NCBI RefSeq assembly: GCF_036884655.1
Contig: NC_088340.1
Location: 30,876,001-30,940,000 of the forward strand
Reading direction: 5' to 3'
Source: Musa acuminata AAA Group
Taxonomy: Eukaryota; Streptophyta; Magnoliopsida; Zingiberales; Musaceae
DNA length: 64,000 nt
Every line of letters begins with the position of its first letter. Positions within the stretch are counted from its first letter, which is position 1. Below, piece after piece: positions 1 through 10,217 of the stretch. The notes beneath the pieces were generated by a model, which was given only the letters and a program-made list of their open reading frames with translations, had not been told where the DNA came from and ran no database searches. A program made the translations under genes and the position numbers.

Positions 1-507
1 ATTTGAGCTCTTAGAATCACTGAAAAGATCAAGAATTCGGTGTAGATCTGTATCTTTTCAGTGCTGAATGGGTGGGGTATTTATAGGCCCCAACCCAGTT
101 CAAATTTGGAGCTCAAAACGATCAAATCGATCAAATCCCAGAATTCTGGGATCAGGCGGTTGCACCTCTTGACTGGAGAGGTGGCACCGCCTGGCAGAGC
201 TCGAAGACTGAGCTCGGGCGATTGCTTCTCTCTGCCAGAGCTCGAAGACTGAGCTCGATGGTTGCATCACCTGGCAGAGCTCGAAGACTGAGCTTGGTGA
301 TTGCATCACCTGGCAGAGCTCGAAACTGAGCTCGGTGGTTGCATCACCTGGCAGAGCTCGAAACTGAGCTCAGGCTGATGCACCTTTCTGCCAGAGCTCG
401 AAGACTGAGCTCGGTGATTGCATCACCTGGCAGAGCTCGAGACTGAGCTCAGGCTGATGCACCTCTCTGCCAGAGCTCGAAGACTGAGCTCGGTGGTACA
501 CTCTTTG
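1..507 (-). repeat. Inverted Sirevirus-type LTR fragment with GAGCTC minisatellite
   Basis: Read on the minus strand this matches the promoter part of the LTRs at 48863 and 54981: the TATA region (seen here as GGGTATTTATAGGCCCC near 73-90) and the leader after it. Positions 180-500 are a degenerate tandem array, period roughly 50-55 bp, built on the core GCAGAGCTCGAAGACTGAGCTC and alternating with CATCACCTG or GCACCTCTCTG blocks. It runs straight into plus-strand gag at about 503-508, so it is an inverted scrap of another copy, not the 5' LTR of the downstream element. Short ORFs across it are by-products of the repeat. Confidence 0.75.
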
Positions 508-1386
508 GCATATACTCGAAGTGACTCACGAAGGCACAAGTAGAGTGAAAGAGTAAAAAATCAATCTTTTGATACACTCTTTCGAACTTTTTCAAATGAA
601 ACCGAGCGAGACTATTGGCGACATGTACACCCATTTCACGGATGTCGTCAATGGTCTAAAAGGACTCGAAAATTTTTTTTCGGATTTTGAGCTCGTAAAT
701 AAGATTCTAAGATCCCTTCCTAAGAGTTGGGACCCTAAAGTCACTGCTATTCAAGAGGCTAAAGATTTAAGCAACTTCCCTCTTGAAGAACTAATTGGGT
801 CATTAATGACCTATGAAATGACATGCAAGGCTCATGAAGAGCAAGAAGACATCCTTCCAAAGAATAGGAAAGATATGACGCTTAGAACTTTAGATGACCA
901 CTTGAGAGAAAACTCAAGTGATGAGGACTGTGACGATGACTTGGCACTTCTAACAAGGAAATTCAAAAAATTCATTAAGAGAAACAAGTTTAAAAATGAC
1001 ATAAAAAATAAACTTGAACTAAAAAAGGACCAAGTTATTTGCTACGATTGCAAAAAGTTGGGACACTACAAAAGTGATTGTCCCTAAGCCAAGAAGAGAA
1101 TATCAAAAAAGAAAGCGCTCAAAGCAACGTGGGATAACTCGAGTGCATCCGAAGAAGAGGAGTCTAACACTGAGCAAGTTGCTCATTACGCCTTAATGGC
1201 CATCGGAGAGGAGGTAACAAATTTAATTGATGCAGATTTATCATTTGATGAGTTATTAAATGCCTTCCATGACTTATTTGATGAATGCAAGATTATTAGT
1301 AGAAAATATAAATTGCTAAAAAAGGAGCATGATAGTCTTACTTGTAATTTCGATAAGCTAAAAACTGAATATCATGATAGTTTAGG
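508..1386 (+). pseudogene. gag: gag fragment of element A (UBN2-type, CCHC zinc knuckle)
   Basis: Copia-type nucleocapsid precursor, the particle structural protein. The fragment enters at the residues that follow the FDIW motif in the B copy and reads through PSETIGDMY and FTDVVNGLKGL. It ends the first frame with a CCHC knuckle (CYDCKKLGHYKSDC, 1042-1083). A stop precedes the ORF (TCA to TAA in VKES, about 550), a stop follows the knuckle at 1085, and a frameshift moves the rest (MAIGEEVTNLIDADLSF, from 1196) to another frame. The remainder of the protein lies at 15454-15804, beyond the inserted element B. Homology to the gag at 8698 is obvious. It is not functional as it stands. Confidence 0.85.
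1382..1386. repeat. Left target-site duplication of element B (TTAGG)
   Basis: TTAGG directly precedes TGTTGAATC at 1387 and recurs at 15454-15458, directly after the 3' LTR. The uninterrupted gag at 9860-9880 carries a single TTAGG at the corresponding place. Confidence 0.9.
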
Positions 1387-1852
1387 TGTTGAATCTCGGA
1401 TTTTGATGATGAAGTCAATTGTCATTTGTTATCTAATCTATATGCTGAGATAAGTGTGCAGGATTAACTACGATGAAAGTAAGACATGCAGCAGGAGTTG
1501 CGCCGGAGTCAAGACAATGATCACATTGGGAGTTCGAGAGTTCGACGGAAGTTCGGACAGTCGTCGGAGGTTCTGCGGGAACAAATCCGAGAAGTCCATA
1601 AGCTTGCCAAAGAAGCTCATCGGAACTCGCCAAGTGAATCGTCACAAGTCCAGGAGTTTGCCGGAAGTCCGCAGGAGCATCACCGAGGGTTCATCGGATG
1701 ATCGACGGAAGTTCGTCGGAAGCTCGCCGGAAGAAGCGATTGACGCGTCGGAGCAAGTTGCAGTAAATGTCTTAGGGAATATCGTAGTTAGCACAATGAT
1801 TAAGTTGGAAATGGGAGGTGATCCCATTAACTTAATCTTGGGGCAATTGGGC
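1387..1852 (+). repeat. 5' LTR of element B, first part (U3)
   Basis: Starts TGTTGAATCTCGG and matches 13687 onward almost base for base. It stops at TTGGGC where the minus-strand gypsy copy begins, and resumes at 7337 (TGGGCCCC). Open frames here also appear in the other LTR copies and are not genes. Confidence 0.92.
1848..1852. repeat. Target-site duplication of gypsy Y3, left (TGGGC)
   Basis: TGGGC at 1848-1852 and again at 7337-7341. The uninterrupted 3' LTR has one TGGGC followed by CCCTGAAAAACCC near 14150. Confidence 0.88.
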
Positions 1853-2343
1853 TATTAGAACCCTTGCAGATTCTAAACTTGGGGTTGATCTCTTTAGGGG
1901 ATCGGCCTCCTTGGAACTCTATAGGGGTTCCTCCCTCCAAGTTGCAGCTCAAAGGCTGCATAAAAGATTCATCTATTGCTTATCAAAAGAGAAGGAATAC
2001 ATGGCTATTTATAGGGCTTCTAAACCCTAACTTCTAATAGGACTCCTACTTAAGACTCTTACTTCTAACCAACTCCTAATAGGACTCCTATTCAAGACTC
2101 CTATTCCCTTACAACTCCTAATTCTTCTCTAAGAAAACACCTCCTACATGAATGCCCCTCTCAATTAGGACTCTCCTAGCTAGAGTCCTAACAGAATGTC
2201 CCTCTCAATTAGGACTCTCCTAGCTAGAGTCCTAACAGTTTTAAATGGATGCCCCTCTCAATTAGGACTCTCTTAGCTAGAGTCCTAACAGTTTTACATG
2301 AATGTCCCTCTCAATTAGGACTCTCCAAGCTAGAGTCCTAACA
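1853..2343 (-). repeat. 3' LTR of gypsy Y3
   Basis: Homologous to 6859-7336 and to the plus-strand LTRs at 23083, 24542 and 32502. In transcription sense it opens with about four copies of a 44-53 bp unit (TGTTAGGACTCTAGCT...GAGAGGG). Positions 2110-2343 hold these units in reverse. Confidence 0.9.
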
Positions 2344-2366
2344 GACCCGCCCTCTTCAAATTAGCC
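2344..2366 (-). other. Polypurine tract of gypsy Y3
   Basis: Minus-strand purine-rich GAAGAGGGCGGGTC immediately upstream of the 3' LTR. The same tract precedes the Y2 3' LTR at 32486-32501. It would prime plus-strand DNA synthesis. Confidence 0.8.
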
Positions 2367-2486
2367 TTGTCCTCGAGGCTGATGATTCATGAATTCTAGG
2401 AATTTGATCTTCAAGTCGTCATAGTTCTCCCAAGTGGCATCTTCTATTGGTAGGTTCGCCCACTGTATTAGAACTTCATTAGTGGG

Positions 2487-5400
2487 TCATCGTCGTCGAG
2501 TCACGATCCGTCGATCAATAATGGCACTTCGCTGGGTCTGGAGTTCTCTTTGGGTTGTCATATTTGGTGGGTGGCTTTGGGCTGTCTCCAAGCACCTATT
2601 TACAACTGTCTTATCGTCGATTTGTAGGTGATATGCCATACTCCTTTTCAATTTAGTACCCTGCATATAGAATAACTTGGTCCAAAATCTACTCGTGAAG
2701 ATGCAAGTAGAATTTATCATAAGCACAATGCGTCCCTTGTAGTGTAATTCTTTTGAGTCCCAATTGTAATGAGCCACGGAGCTTGGTGCTTCCTCCAATT
2801 TTTTTATAAACTTACTAGTCTCTGAATCTTCCTGCCATTCCATCTTAATATCCTTAAGAAAGTTGCTGGTCGGAAGTGAAATGGCCGAAACTTCAGCTTG
2901 CTCGGGTAGCTGCGAAAGCGCATCTGCAAGAACATTCTCTTTCCCCTTTTTGTAAGTTATTTCATAATCAAATCTAAGAAGTTTTGTTACCCATTTTTGC
3001 TGCTCAGGGGATGATATCTTTCGCTCCAAAAAGTACTCGAGGCTTTTATGGTCAGTTTTAATTTGAAATCGTCGACCAATCAAGTAGGGTATCCACCTCG
3101 TTGCTGCGCGCACAATGGCAAGCATCTCCTTATCATATGTTGACTTATTTTGATGGGAGGGAGATAATGCCTTGCTAGTGTATGTGAGTGGTTGACCATC
3201 TTGCATGAGAATGGCTCCAATTCCGACTCCAGATGCGTCGGCCTCAATAATGAAGGGTCGGTTGAAATCTGGTAGTGTTAGCACCGGCGTCGTCGTCATG
3301 GCTGTCTTAAGTTTGTCGAAGGCAGCGGAGGCTCTGTCCGACCATTGGAAGACATCTTCTTTCAGTAAGGAAGTAACTGGTGCACTAATCTCTCCATAGT
3401 TTTTCACGAACTTGCAGTAGTAGCCTGTTAAACCCAGAAAGTCATATAGCAATTTTATGTTCCTCGGGGTCAGCCAGTTTTGCATTGCTCCAATTTTGAA
3501 AGGGTCTACTACCACACCTTCCTCTGATATGATATGCCCAAGATATTCCACCTTCTTTTGAAGAAAGCAAAAATTCATAGTGGTTGTTGTGTGTTCAAAA
3601 GGTGGTTTTCGGTATATCTTCTTCGCATACTCGTATTTGATGATACCCGGATCGAAGGTCCAGCTTTGTAAAGATTTGTGCTCCCTTTCATCTAGTAATT
3701 CATCTGCTATTGGAATAGGGTATTTATCCTTGATGGTTATTCCATTGAGAGCTCGGTAATCAACACATAATCGCCATATTCTATCCTTCTTTCGTATGAG
3801 GAGCACCGGTGAAGAATAGAGGTTGCAACTTGGCCGAATAACTCCTGTTTTGAGCATTTCTTTTACAATCCTTTCTATTTCATCCTTCGGGAGATATTGA
3901 TATGGCCGAGTATTTGCTGGAGGTTTGCCTGAAAGAGTCATTATATAATGATCATGCCAACGGGTAAGAGGTAGGTTGTACGGTTCGTCAAATATATCTG
4001 AAAATTCAGCAAGCAAAGGAAGTAGGTTTGGATCTTCAAATTGTATTGGCTCTCCCTTAGTTTGCTGCTCAAGTTGTATAAAAAATCTACTGCATGCTTT
4101 ATGCAAAACCTTCTCCATTTGTTGTGTGCAAATCGTCGTTATGTCAGCCCCACGTTTCCCGTTCAGTATCACTTGTTTCTCCTTACTGTAAAATTTCATA
4201 ATTAGTTGCATAAAATTCCAAGAAATATCACCTAATGTCATCAACCATTTAATTATGAACATAGCCTTATGATCATCAGGAGGGAGAAGGAAGAAATATG
4301 CAATTATCTCTTGGTCCTGCAGCAATAGTTTCTCCTGTGGGCGCCTACGATCATAATTTAAAATCCGTCCGTCGACGACCTTAACGTCAAACCTGCTGCA
4401 ATTCTCAATAGGTAAGGCCATCTGGATAGTAACCTTACTATTTATATAGTTATTAGAACTGCCCGTGTCGATGAGAACAGTGATCGGTTGTTGTTTGAGA
4501 AGGCCTCCAACTTTCATCGTTTCCGGGTTTGAGTAGCCGGCTAGTGCATGCACCGTAACTTCAGTCGGTTGTGGCTCTTCTTCTGCATCTTCTTCTTCAT
4601 GTTCAAGGCTCTCTTCTAGATGTTCAATGACCTCTTCTTCTATTGGTTCAATCATAAGAAGTCTCCCTTTACTACAGCGATGCTCACGGCTCCACGGCTC
4701 GTCACAATGCCAACATAACCCCTTCGTATATCGCTCCCGAAGCTCTTCTCTTGTTAACCTCTTTGGTGTAGGGACTTGGTCAATAGTAGGGGGGGCTGAG
4801 GGCTTCAATATTACTGGTTGAGGAATGACCCTAGTCCTCCGAGCTTCATGGTTCAATTGCTCCTCTTGATGTCGTGCGAAAGAGATGGCTGCCATAAGCG
4901 TATACGGTTGTCGCGCTTTAACTTCTCCTCGGATCTCCGGCTTCAAGCCCTCAATGAAGGTCCTCAATAGCTGTTTTTGAGACCAATCATAATTTTGATT
5001 AGATAACCTTTCAAACCTGGTTTGGTACTCCTGAATGGTGGAGGTTTGTCGGATCTTTGCTAGTTGTTCGTCAATATTCTCGTAATCGGTTGGTCTGAAG
5101 TGGATCAGCAGTCCTTCTTTGAATTGTTGCTATGAAAGGACTCCATAAGTATGCTCAAACTGTTTAAACCACTGTATAGCATCCCCTTCAAGATGTATAG
5201 CTGCAATTTTCACCATAGATGCATCTGCGATTTTGTGGTACCGAAAATATCGCTCCGCATGTGAGATCCAACCAATCGGGTCTCCTTCTTCCCATCTAGG
5301 GAAGTCCACTCTCATGCATGGATAGTTGGGGTCGGTCATAGAGCCTACCCTCCCTTGGAAGTCATCTCTTTGGGCTTGGTGTGATTGGGCAAAGCTCTCT

Positions 5401-5528
5401 CCTTGATATGATTTCTTCAGGCTTAGTGGTCGGCCCAATCTGAGTTCGGTAAAGAGCGTCCGAATCTTATCCTCCATTCGCGCCTCCAAGGCTTTGAATT
5501 TAGCATTGATTGCCTCCTTAGATGCCAT
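2487..5528 (-). pseudogene. gag-pol: Gypsy Y3 gag-pol: gag, protease, truncated RT, RNase H, remnant integrase
   Basis: A gypsy polyprotein read from ATG at 5528 (MASKEAINAKF). Gag (GDAIQWFKQFEHTYG) is closed by a TGG-to-TAG stop near 5129. The Y2 copy keeps TGG there. From 4967 an 826-codon frame is open to 2487. It contains a degenerate zinc knuckle (CWHCDEPWSREHRC), retropepsin (VLIDTGSSNNY), N-terminal RT (PSCNLYSSPVLLIRKKD, CVDYRALN) and RNase H (ADASGVGIGAIL, TDHKSLEYFLE, ADALSQLPE). It ends with integrase scraps (FWTKLFYMQGTKLK). The polymerase catalytic block (F/YxDD) and the first two integrase acidic residues are absent. Just after DELLDE the open frame is shifted, and the conserved [10 protein letters not shown] is readable only in another frame before the deletion restores phase. 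A CGA-to-TGA stop at 2486 removes a short chromodomain-like tail. Not functional. Confidence 0.9.
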
Positions 5529-6844
5529 AGTATATGGCCCCAAATCAATGATGTTAAGATCTCTCTTTTGCTATTGGGTTAAAAGCATGTATAGGTTGAG
5601 AGAAGTGATGGTCGAAAGTGTTGGTGGATTGGTGGATGTAGGCTGCGGTTTAGGCTTGTTTTGTGGCTGTTTTGGGTGCAGTTTGAGGGTGTAGTTTGGT
5701 AGAGTTTTAGGGCTGTGGATGAAAGTTTTGGATCTGTGGTAGATGGTAGCAAAGGTTTGACAGAAATCCGTGGAAGTTGCAGCAAGTATGTGCTGTCTTG
5801 TAAGAGTAGAATTGTCGTCGAAGAAACAACGATTTCTCGACGTAATTTCCACCAAAAACTTGAGAGAATTGAGGAGAAAATTGATAGCAAAATCACAGTT
5901 TTTATGACAGCAAGGATATCTAATTTAATCAAGAAAATTTCGGCAGTATAACAGTAAGAAAATTGGTGCAAGTTGCGATAGCAGAATTCTCGTCGAGAAA
6001 TTTCAGCGGGATACGATGAAAATTTGTAGCAACACAAAATCATTTTTTTGAGATGAATTTCTTTATAGATCAATCTTAGATGGAAGCCAAGATGATCTAT
6101 GAAGTGTATAAGAAATTTCATTCAAAAAAGATTGCAAATAGATGGGTTAAGGCAACGATATGCAGCTGAAATTTTCTGCAGCATAGATTTTCAAGTGCAG
6201 CAGATTGGACATAAAAGATCAGTAGTTTATATTGAGAATTTTTCGATGAAACCAAAGGGAAATCTACTGTTAGGAAGTGTCAAAGATGTCATAAAAATTT
6301 TGTAGAAATTTGGATAGAAAAAGCATAGTTGCAAGATCAAAAAGATGGTGCTATGCGGCTTGAATTCTGCAATTCAAGTGCAGCAGATTGGACATAAAAG
6401 ATCAGTAGTTTATATTGAGAATTTTTTTATGAAACCAAAGGAAAATCTACTGTTAGGAAGTGTCAAAGATGTAATAAAAATTTTGTAGAAATTTGGATAG
6501 AAAAAGCACAGTAGCAAGATCAAACAGATGGTGCTATGCGGCTGGAATTCTGCAATGTATCTTTCGTCGTAGAGATGAAAACTTTGTGACGAAAAGTTTA
6601 TGCAGCAATATAGGAACAATTTTTTTTTTTTGGATTTTCAAATAAGGATAACTAAATTGCAGCAGCAGTAAGGTAGGAAACCAGAACCTGTTGCAATTCA
6701 CGGGGAGATCAAAGGATGATCCGCGGTGGTGGAGATGATGGCGGAATTCGGTGACGATCTTTTAAGCAATTGTGGGAATTGCTTTGGGCGGTTGTGGAGG
6801 GTTGATGGATGGCTGTGGAAGGGCAGCGAGATGCCAAGAATGCT
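5529..6844 (-). other. Gypsy Y3 5' leader, noncoding, with a 184-bp tandem duplication
   Basis: About 1.3 kb between PBS and gag. Two copies of a roughly 184-bp unit lie at about 6199-6382 and 6383-6566 (each contains GCAGATTGGACATAAAAGAT and ATGGTGCTATGCGGCT). The same leader, with different copy number, is at 23477-24531 and 27978-29314. ORFs here change frame between copies. Confidence 0.85.
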
Positions 6845-6856
6845 GCTCTGATACCA
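6845..6856 (-). other. Primer-binding site of gypsy Y3 (initiator tRNA-Met)
   Basis: GCTCTGATACCA is the complement of TGGTATCAGAGC. It sits two bases from the 5' LTR boundary. Confidence 0.9.
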
Positions 6857-6858
6857 GG

Positions 6859-7336
6859 TGTTAGAACCCTTGCAGATTCTAAACTTGGGGTTGATCTCTT
6901 TAGGGGATCGGCCTCCTTGGAACTCTATAGGGGTTCCTCCCTCCAAGTTGCTGCTCAAAGGCTGCATAAAAGATTCATCTATTGCTTATCAAAAGAGAAG
7001 GAATACATGGCTATTTATAGGGCTTCAAAACCCTAACTCCTAATAGGACTCCTACTTAAGACTCTTACTTCTAACCAACTCCTAATAGGACTCCTATTCC
7101 CTTACAACTCCTAATTCTTCTCTAAGAAAACACCTCCTACATGAATACCCTTCTCAATTAGGACTCTCCTAGCTAGAGTCCTAACAGAATGTCCCTCTCA
7201 ATTAGGACTCTCCTAGCTAGAGTCCTAACAGTTTTAAATGGATGCCCCTCTCAATTAGGACTCTCTTAGCTAGAGTCCTAACAGTTTTACATGAATGTCC
7301 CTCTTAATTAGGACTCTCCAAGCTAGAGTCCTAACA
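6859..7336 (-). repeat. 5' LTR of gypsy Y3
   Basis: Minus-strand LTR with intact TGTTAG...CTAACA ends. The complement of TATAAATAGCC lies near 7012-7020. 44-bp units occupy 7141-7336. Confidence 0.9.
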
Positions 7337-7341
7337 TGGGC
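7337..7341. repeat. Target-site duplication of gypsy Y3, right (TGGGC)
   Basis: Matches 1848-1852. After it the element B LTR resumes with CCCTTAAAAACCCAAATTGGG. Confidence 0.88.
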
Positions 7342-8647
7342 CCCTTAAAAACCCAAATTGGGCCGAATGGATCAACCCATTCGGACCCTGATTTTTGCCA
7401 GGCGGTTGAACGGCCCAAGGCAGGAGGTTGCACCGCTTGGGCTCAGTCTCCGAGCGAGACTGGGAGGTGCAACCGCTCCAACCAAGCGGTGGCACCGCCT
7501 GGGCTCAGTCTCCGAGTGAGACTGGGTGGTGCAACCTCCCCTGACAGGAGGTGGCACCGCTTGAGCTCGATCTTCGAGATCTGCCAAGCGGTGCAACCGC
7601 CTCAGTCAGGAGGTGCAACCACCTGAGCTCGGTCTTCGAGCTCTGGCAGGAGGTGCAACCACCCCTGACAGGAGGTGGCACCACCCAGAGGCTCAGTCTT
7701 CGAGCTCTGCCAGGCGGTGCAATCGCTCTAGTCAGGAGGTGCAACCGCCTGATCTCGGAATTTCAGGAATTGACAGTTTTGAGCTCCAAATTTGAACTGG
7801 GTTGGGGCCTATAAATACCCCACCCATTCAGCACTGAAAGGGCATGAACTTACACTGAAATCTTGATCTTTTTCTGTGATTCTTAGAGTTCAAAATTGTT
7901 GTAAAGGCCAAAAGTTCTTCTCCTTCTTTTCTTCCAAGTTCTGAGTTATAAAGAGAGGAGAGAAAATTCTGTAAGGGTTGTCTCCTAAGCCTGTCAAAAG
8001 GAGTGAAACTATAAAAGGGTGGTTGGCCTTCGCCTATTGAAGGAAGGCCTCTAGTTGACGTCGGTGACCTCGTCGGTGGAGGAAGCCAAAAGTGGAGTAG
8101 GTCAAGATTGACCGAACCACTCTAAATCTCGGTTTGCATTTACTTTGAGCATCTTATCTTTACTGCAAACCTCCTCAATAGCTTACTGCCTTCTGTGTTT
8201 TTACGAACGTGTTTCAAAGTTCAATGCTTTCCGAATCGGGGTTTAAGATGCAAATCAGTTTTATCGTACGAACGTCGTATTTCAGTTTGCGCTTACGTTC
8301 TGATTTCCATTATAACTGCAAACTGCCTTTATATCTTTGCTTTAACTGCATCTCACCTTATCTCAAGTTAAAGTGGTTTATGAATAAGCTTTTATACCGA
8401 AATCGCTTTTATCGTACGAACGTCGTATTTCAGTTTGGACTTATATTCTGATTTCCATCATAATTGCAAACTGCGTTCATATCTTTGCTGCATCTCTCCT
8501 AGTCAAAAGTTGAAGTGATTTACGAATCAGCTTTCTTACCAAAATCACTTCTATCGAACGAACACAGTTTTTGATTTTAATCGCAGAAGATTTTCCGCTG
8601 CACTAATTCACCCCCCCCCCCCCCTCTTAGTGCTCTTGATCATAACA
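7342..8647 (+). repeat. 5' LTR of element B, second part (promoter, leader, U5)
   Basis: It contains a GC-rich palindrome array (7385-7750; GGTGGCACCGCC and GAGCTCG-N5-CGAGCTC types), a TATA box and the transcript leader. The leader has a perfect 7-bp hairpin at 8025-8049. The LTR ends with a poly-C tract (8611-8624) and CATAACA. The next bases are the PBS. Confidence 0.92.
7810..7817 (+). promoter_or_regulatory. TATA box of element B 5' LTR
   Basis: TATAAATA inside GGGGCCTATAAATACCCCACCCATTCAGCACTGAAA. The same block recurs in the other Sirevirus-type LTRs at 14621, 20221, 42420, 48190, 50067, 56185 and 61095, which supports it as the core promoter. Confidence 0.8.
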
Positions 8648-8649
8648 AT

Positions 8650-8661
8650 TGGTATCAGAGC
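8650..8661 (+). other. Primer-binding site of element B (initiator tRNA-Met)
   Basis: TGGTATCAGAGC lies two bases after the LTR end, the usual copia spacing. Confidence 0.93.
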
Positions 8662-8697
8662 GGGGCTAACTCTCTAACGGATTAAAACCTAAGAGAG

Positions 8698-10217
8698 ATG
8701 GCATACGCCGAAAACCAAGAGGGCCATTCTATTACACATCCACCCATGTTCAATGGGACGGACTACACCTATTGGAAGACCCGAATAAGGATCTTTCTTA
8801 TTTCTATGGATTTTGAACTTTGGAATCTTGTCGAAAACGGATTTTCGAAGTCTTCTCTTCCAATAATCGATTGGAATGAATTGGAGGAGAAGGCTTTCGC
8901 TCTTAATGCAAAGGCTATGAATGCCTTATTTTATGCACTTGATAAAAACGAATTTAATCGTGTTTCGACTTGTGAAACCGCATTTGATATTTGGCACACA
9001 CTCGAAGTGACTCACGAAGGTACAAGTAGAGTGAAAGAGTCAAAAATCAATCTTCTGTTACATTCTTTCGAACTTTTTCGGATGAAACCGAGTGAGACCA
9101 TTGGCGACATGTTTACCCGTTTCACGGATGTCGTCAATGGTCTAAAAGGACTCGGAAAAAGTTTTTCAGATTTTGAGCTTGTAAATAAGATTCTAAGATC
9201 CCTTCATTAGAGTTGGGATCCTAAAGTCACTGCTATTCAAGTGGCGAAAGATCTAAGCAACTTCCCTCTTGAAGAACTAATCGGGTCATTAATGACCTAC
9301 GAGATGACTTGCAAAGCTCATGAAGAGCAAGAAGACATCCTTGCAAAGAACAGGAAGGATATGACACTTAGAACTTCAGAAGACCACTTGAGAGAAAACT
9401 AAGTGATGAGGACTGTGACGATGACTTGGCACTTCTAACAAGAAAATTTTAAAAATTCATTAAAAGAAACAAGTTTAAGAATGACGCAAAAAATAAACTT
9501 GAACCCAAGAAGGACCAAGTTATTTGCTATGAGTGCAAAAAGCCGGGACACTACAAGAGTGATTGTCCCCAAGCCAAAAAGAGAACATCAAAGAAGAAGG
9601 CGCTCAAAGCAACGTGGGATGACTCGAGCTTGTCCGAAGAAGAGGAGTCCAACACCGAGCAAGTTGCTTACTACGCCTTAATGGCCATCGGAGAGGAGGT
9701 AACGAATTTAATAGATACAAATTTATCATTTGATGAATTATTAAATGCCTTCCATGACTTATTTGATGAATGCAAGATTATTAGTAGAAAATACAAATTG
9801 CTAAAAAAGGAGCATGACAGTCTTACTTGTAATTTTGATAAGTTAAAAGCTGAATATCATGATAGTTTAGGCTCATGCATAAAATGCCATGATTTAGAAA
9901 CTCTCCAAAAGGAAAACTTGCTACTTAAGGACACCTTGAAGAAATTCGAGGTTGGTAGCAAGTCATTGAACATGATCCTTGCAAACAAGGGTCACGTTCC
10001 CAAAAGAAGTGGAATTGGATTTGTGAGAAGTCCTCACCAAAATTCAACCACCTTCATAAAAGGCCCCATCTTACATGTTCGACACCAAAGTAAATGCAAC
10101 TTTTGTTGCAAACTTGGACACAAAACGCATTATTATCCATTCAAGAAAATTAGTCCGAATAAATTAATTTGGGTTCCCAAAGGAATCATGACAAATTCTA
10201 TGCAATATGATAAATAA
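8698..10217 (+). pseudogene. gag: gag of element B (DUF4219/UBN2-like, two CCHC motifs), broken
   Basis: Copia gag with a clear start: ATG at 8698 lies 36 bases after the PBS and opens MAYAENQEGHSITHPP. Domain order: DUF4219-like start (FNGTDYTYWKTRI), UBN2-like middle (AFDIWHTLE, PSETIGDMF, FTDVVNGLKGLG), CCHC knuckle at 9525-9566 (CYECKKPGHYKSDC), coiled-coil-like stretch (FDECKIISRKYKLLKKEHD) and a second knuckle, CNFCCKLGHKTHYY, whose last Cys has become Tyr (still Cys in element A). Breaks: stop at 9208 (CCTAAG to CATTAG), a 1-bp deletion near 9400 relative to element A, and a stop near 9448. From 9630 to 10217 the correct frame is open again. Pol would normally follow here and does not. 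Confidence 0.88.

Larger units (their letters stand above)
1853..7336 (-). mobile_element. Gypsy Y3: internally deleted Ty3/gypsy element in B's 5' LTR
   Basis: Minus-strand element of 5,484 bp: 5' LTR 6859-7336, PBS complement 6845-6856 (GCTCTGATACCA), leader, gag-pol relic 5528-2487, purine tract complement at 2344-2366 and 3' LTR 1853-2343. The outer bases read TATTAG...CTAACA, against the expected TGTTAG...CTAACA, so one terminal base has mutated. Flanked by TGGGC duplications. LTRs of 491 and 478 bp differ mainly in tandem 44-bp units near their start. Pol lacks the polymerase active-site block and most of integrase. Confidence 0.92.

Noticed and set aside
180..500. Regular repeats with spacers resembling a CRISPR array
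   Set aside because: The spacers are themselves repeats of each other, the units match the GAGCTC arrays of plant LTRs, and the context is eukaryotic retroelement DNA with no cas genes.
1454..1858. Ser/Arg-rich 134-codon ORF, repeated at 13754 and 41525
   Set aside because: LTR sequence. The frame is not kept in all copies and several alternative frames are equally open.
7336..7814. Overlapping Gly/Ala/Thr-rich ORFs in the palindrome array
   Set aside because: All six frames stay partly open because of GC-rich repeats; not coding.
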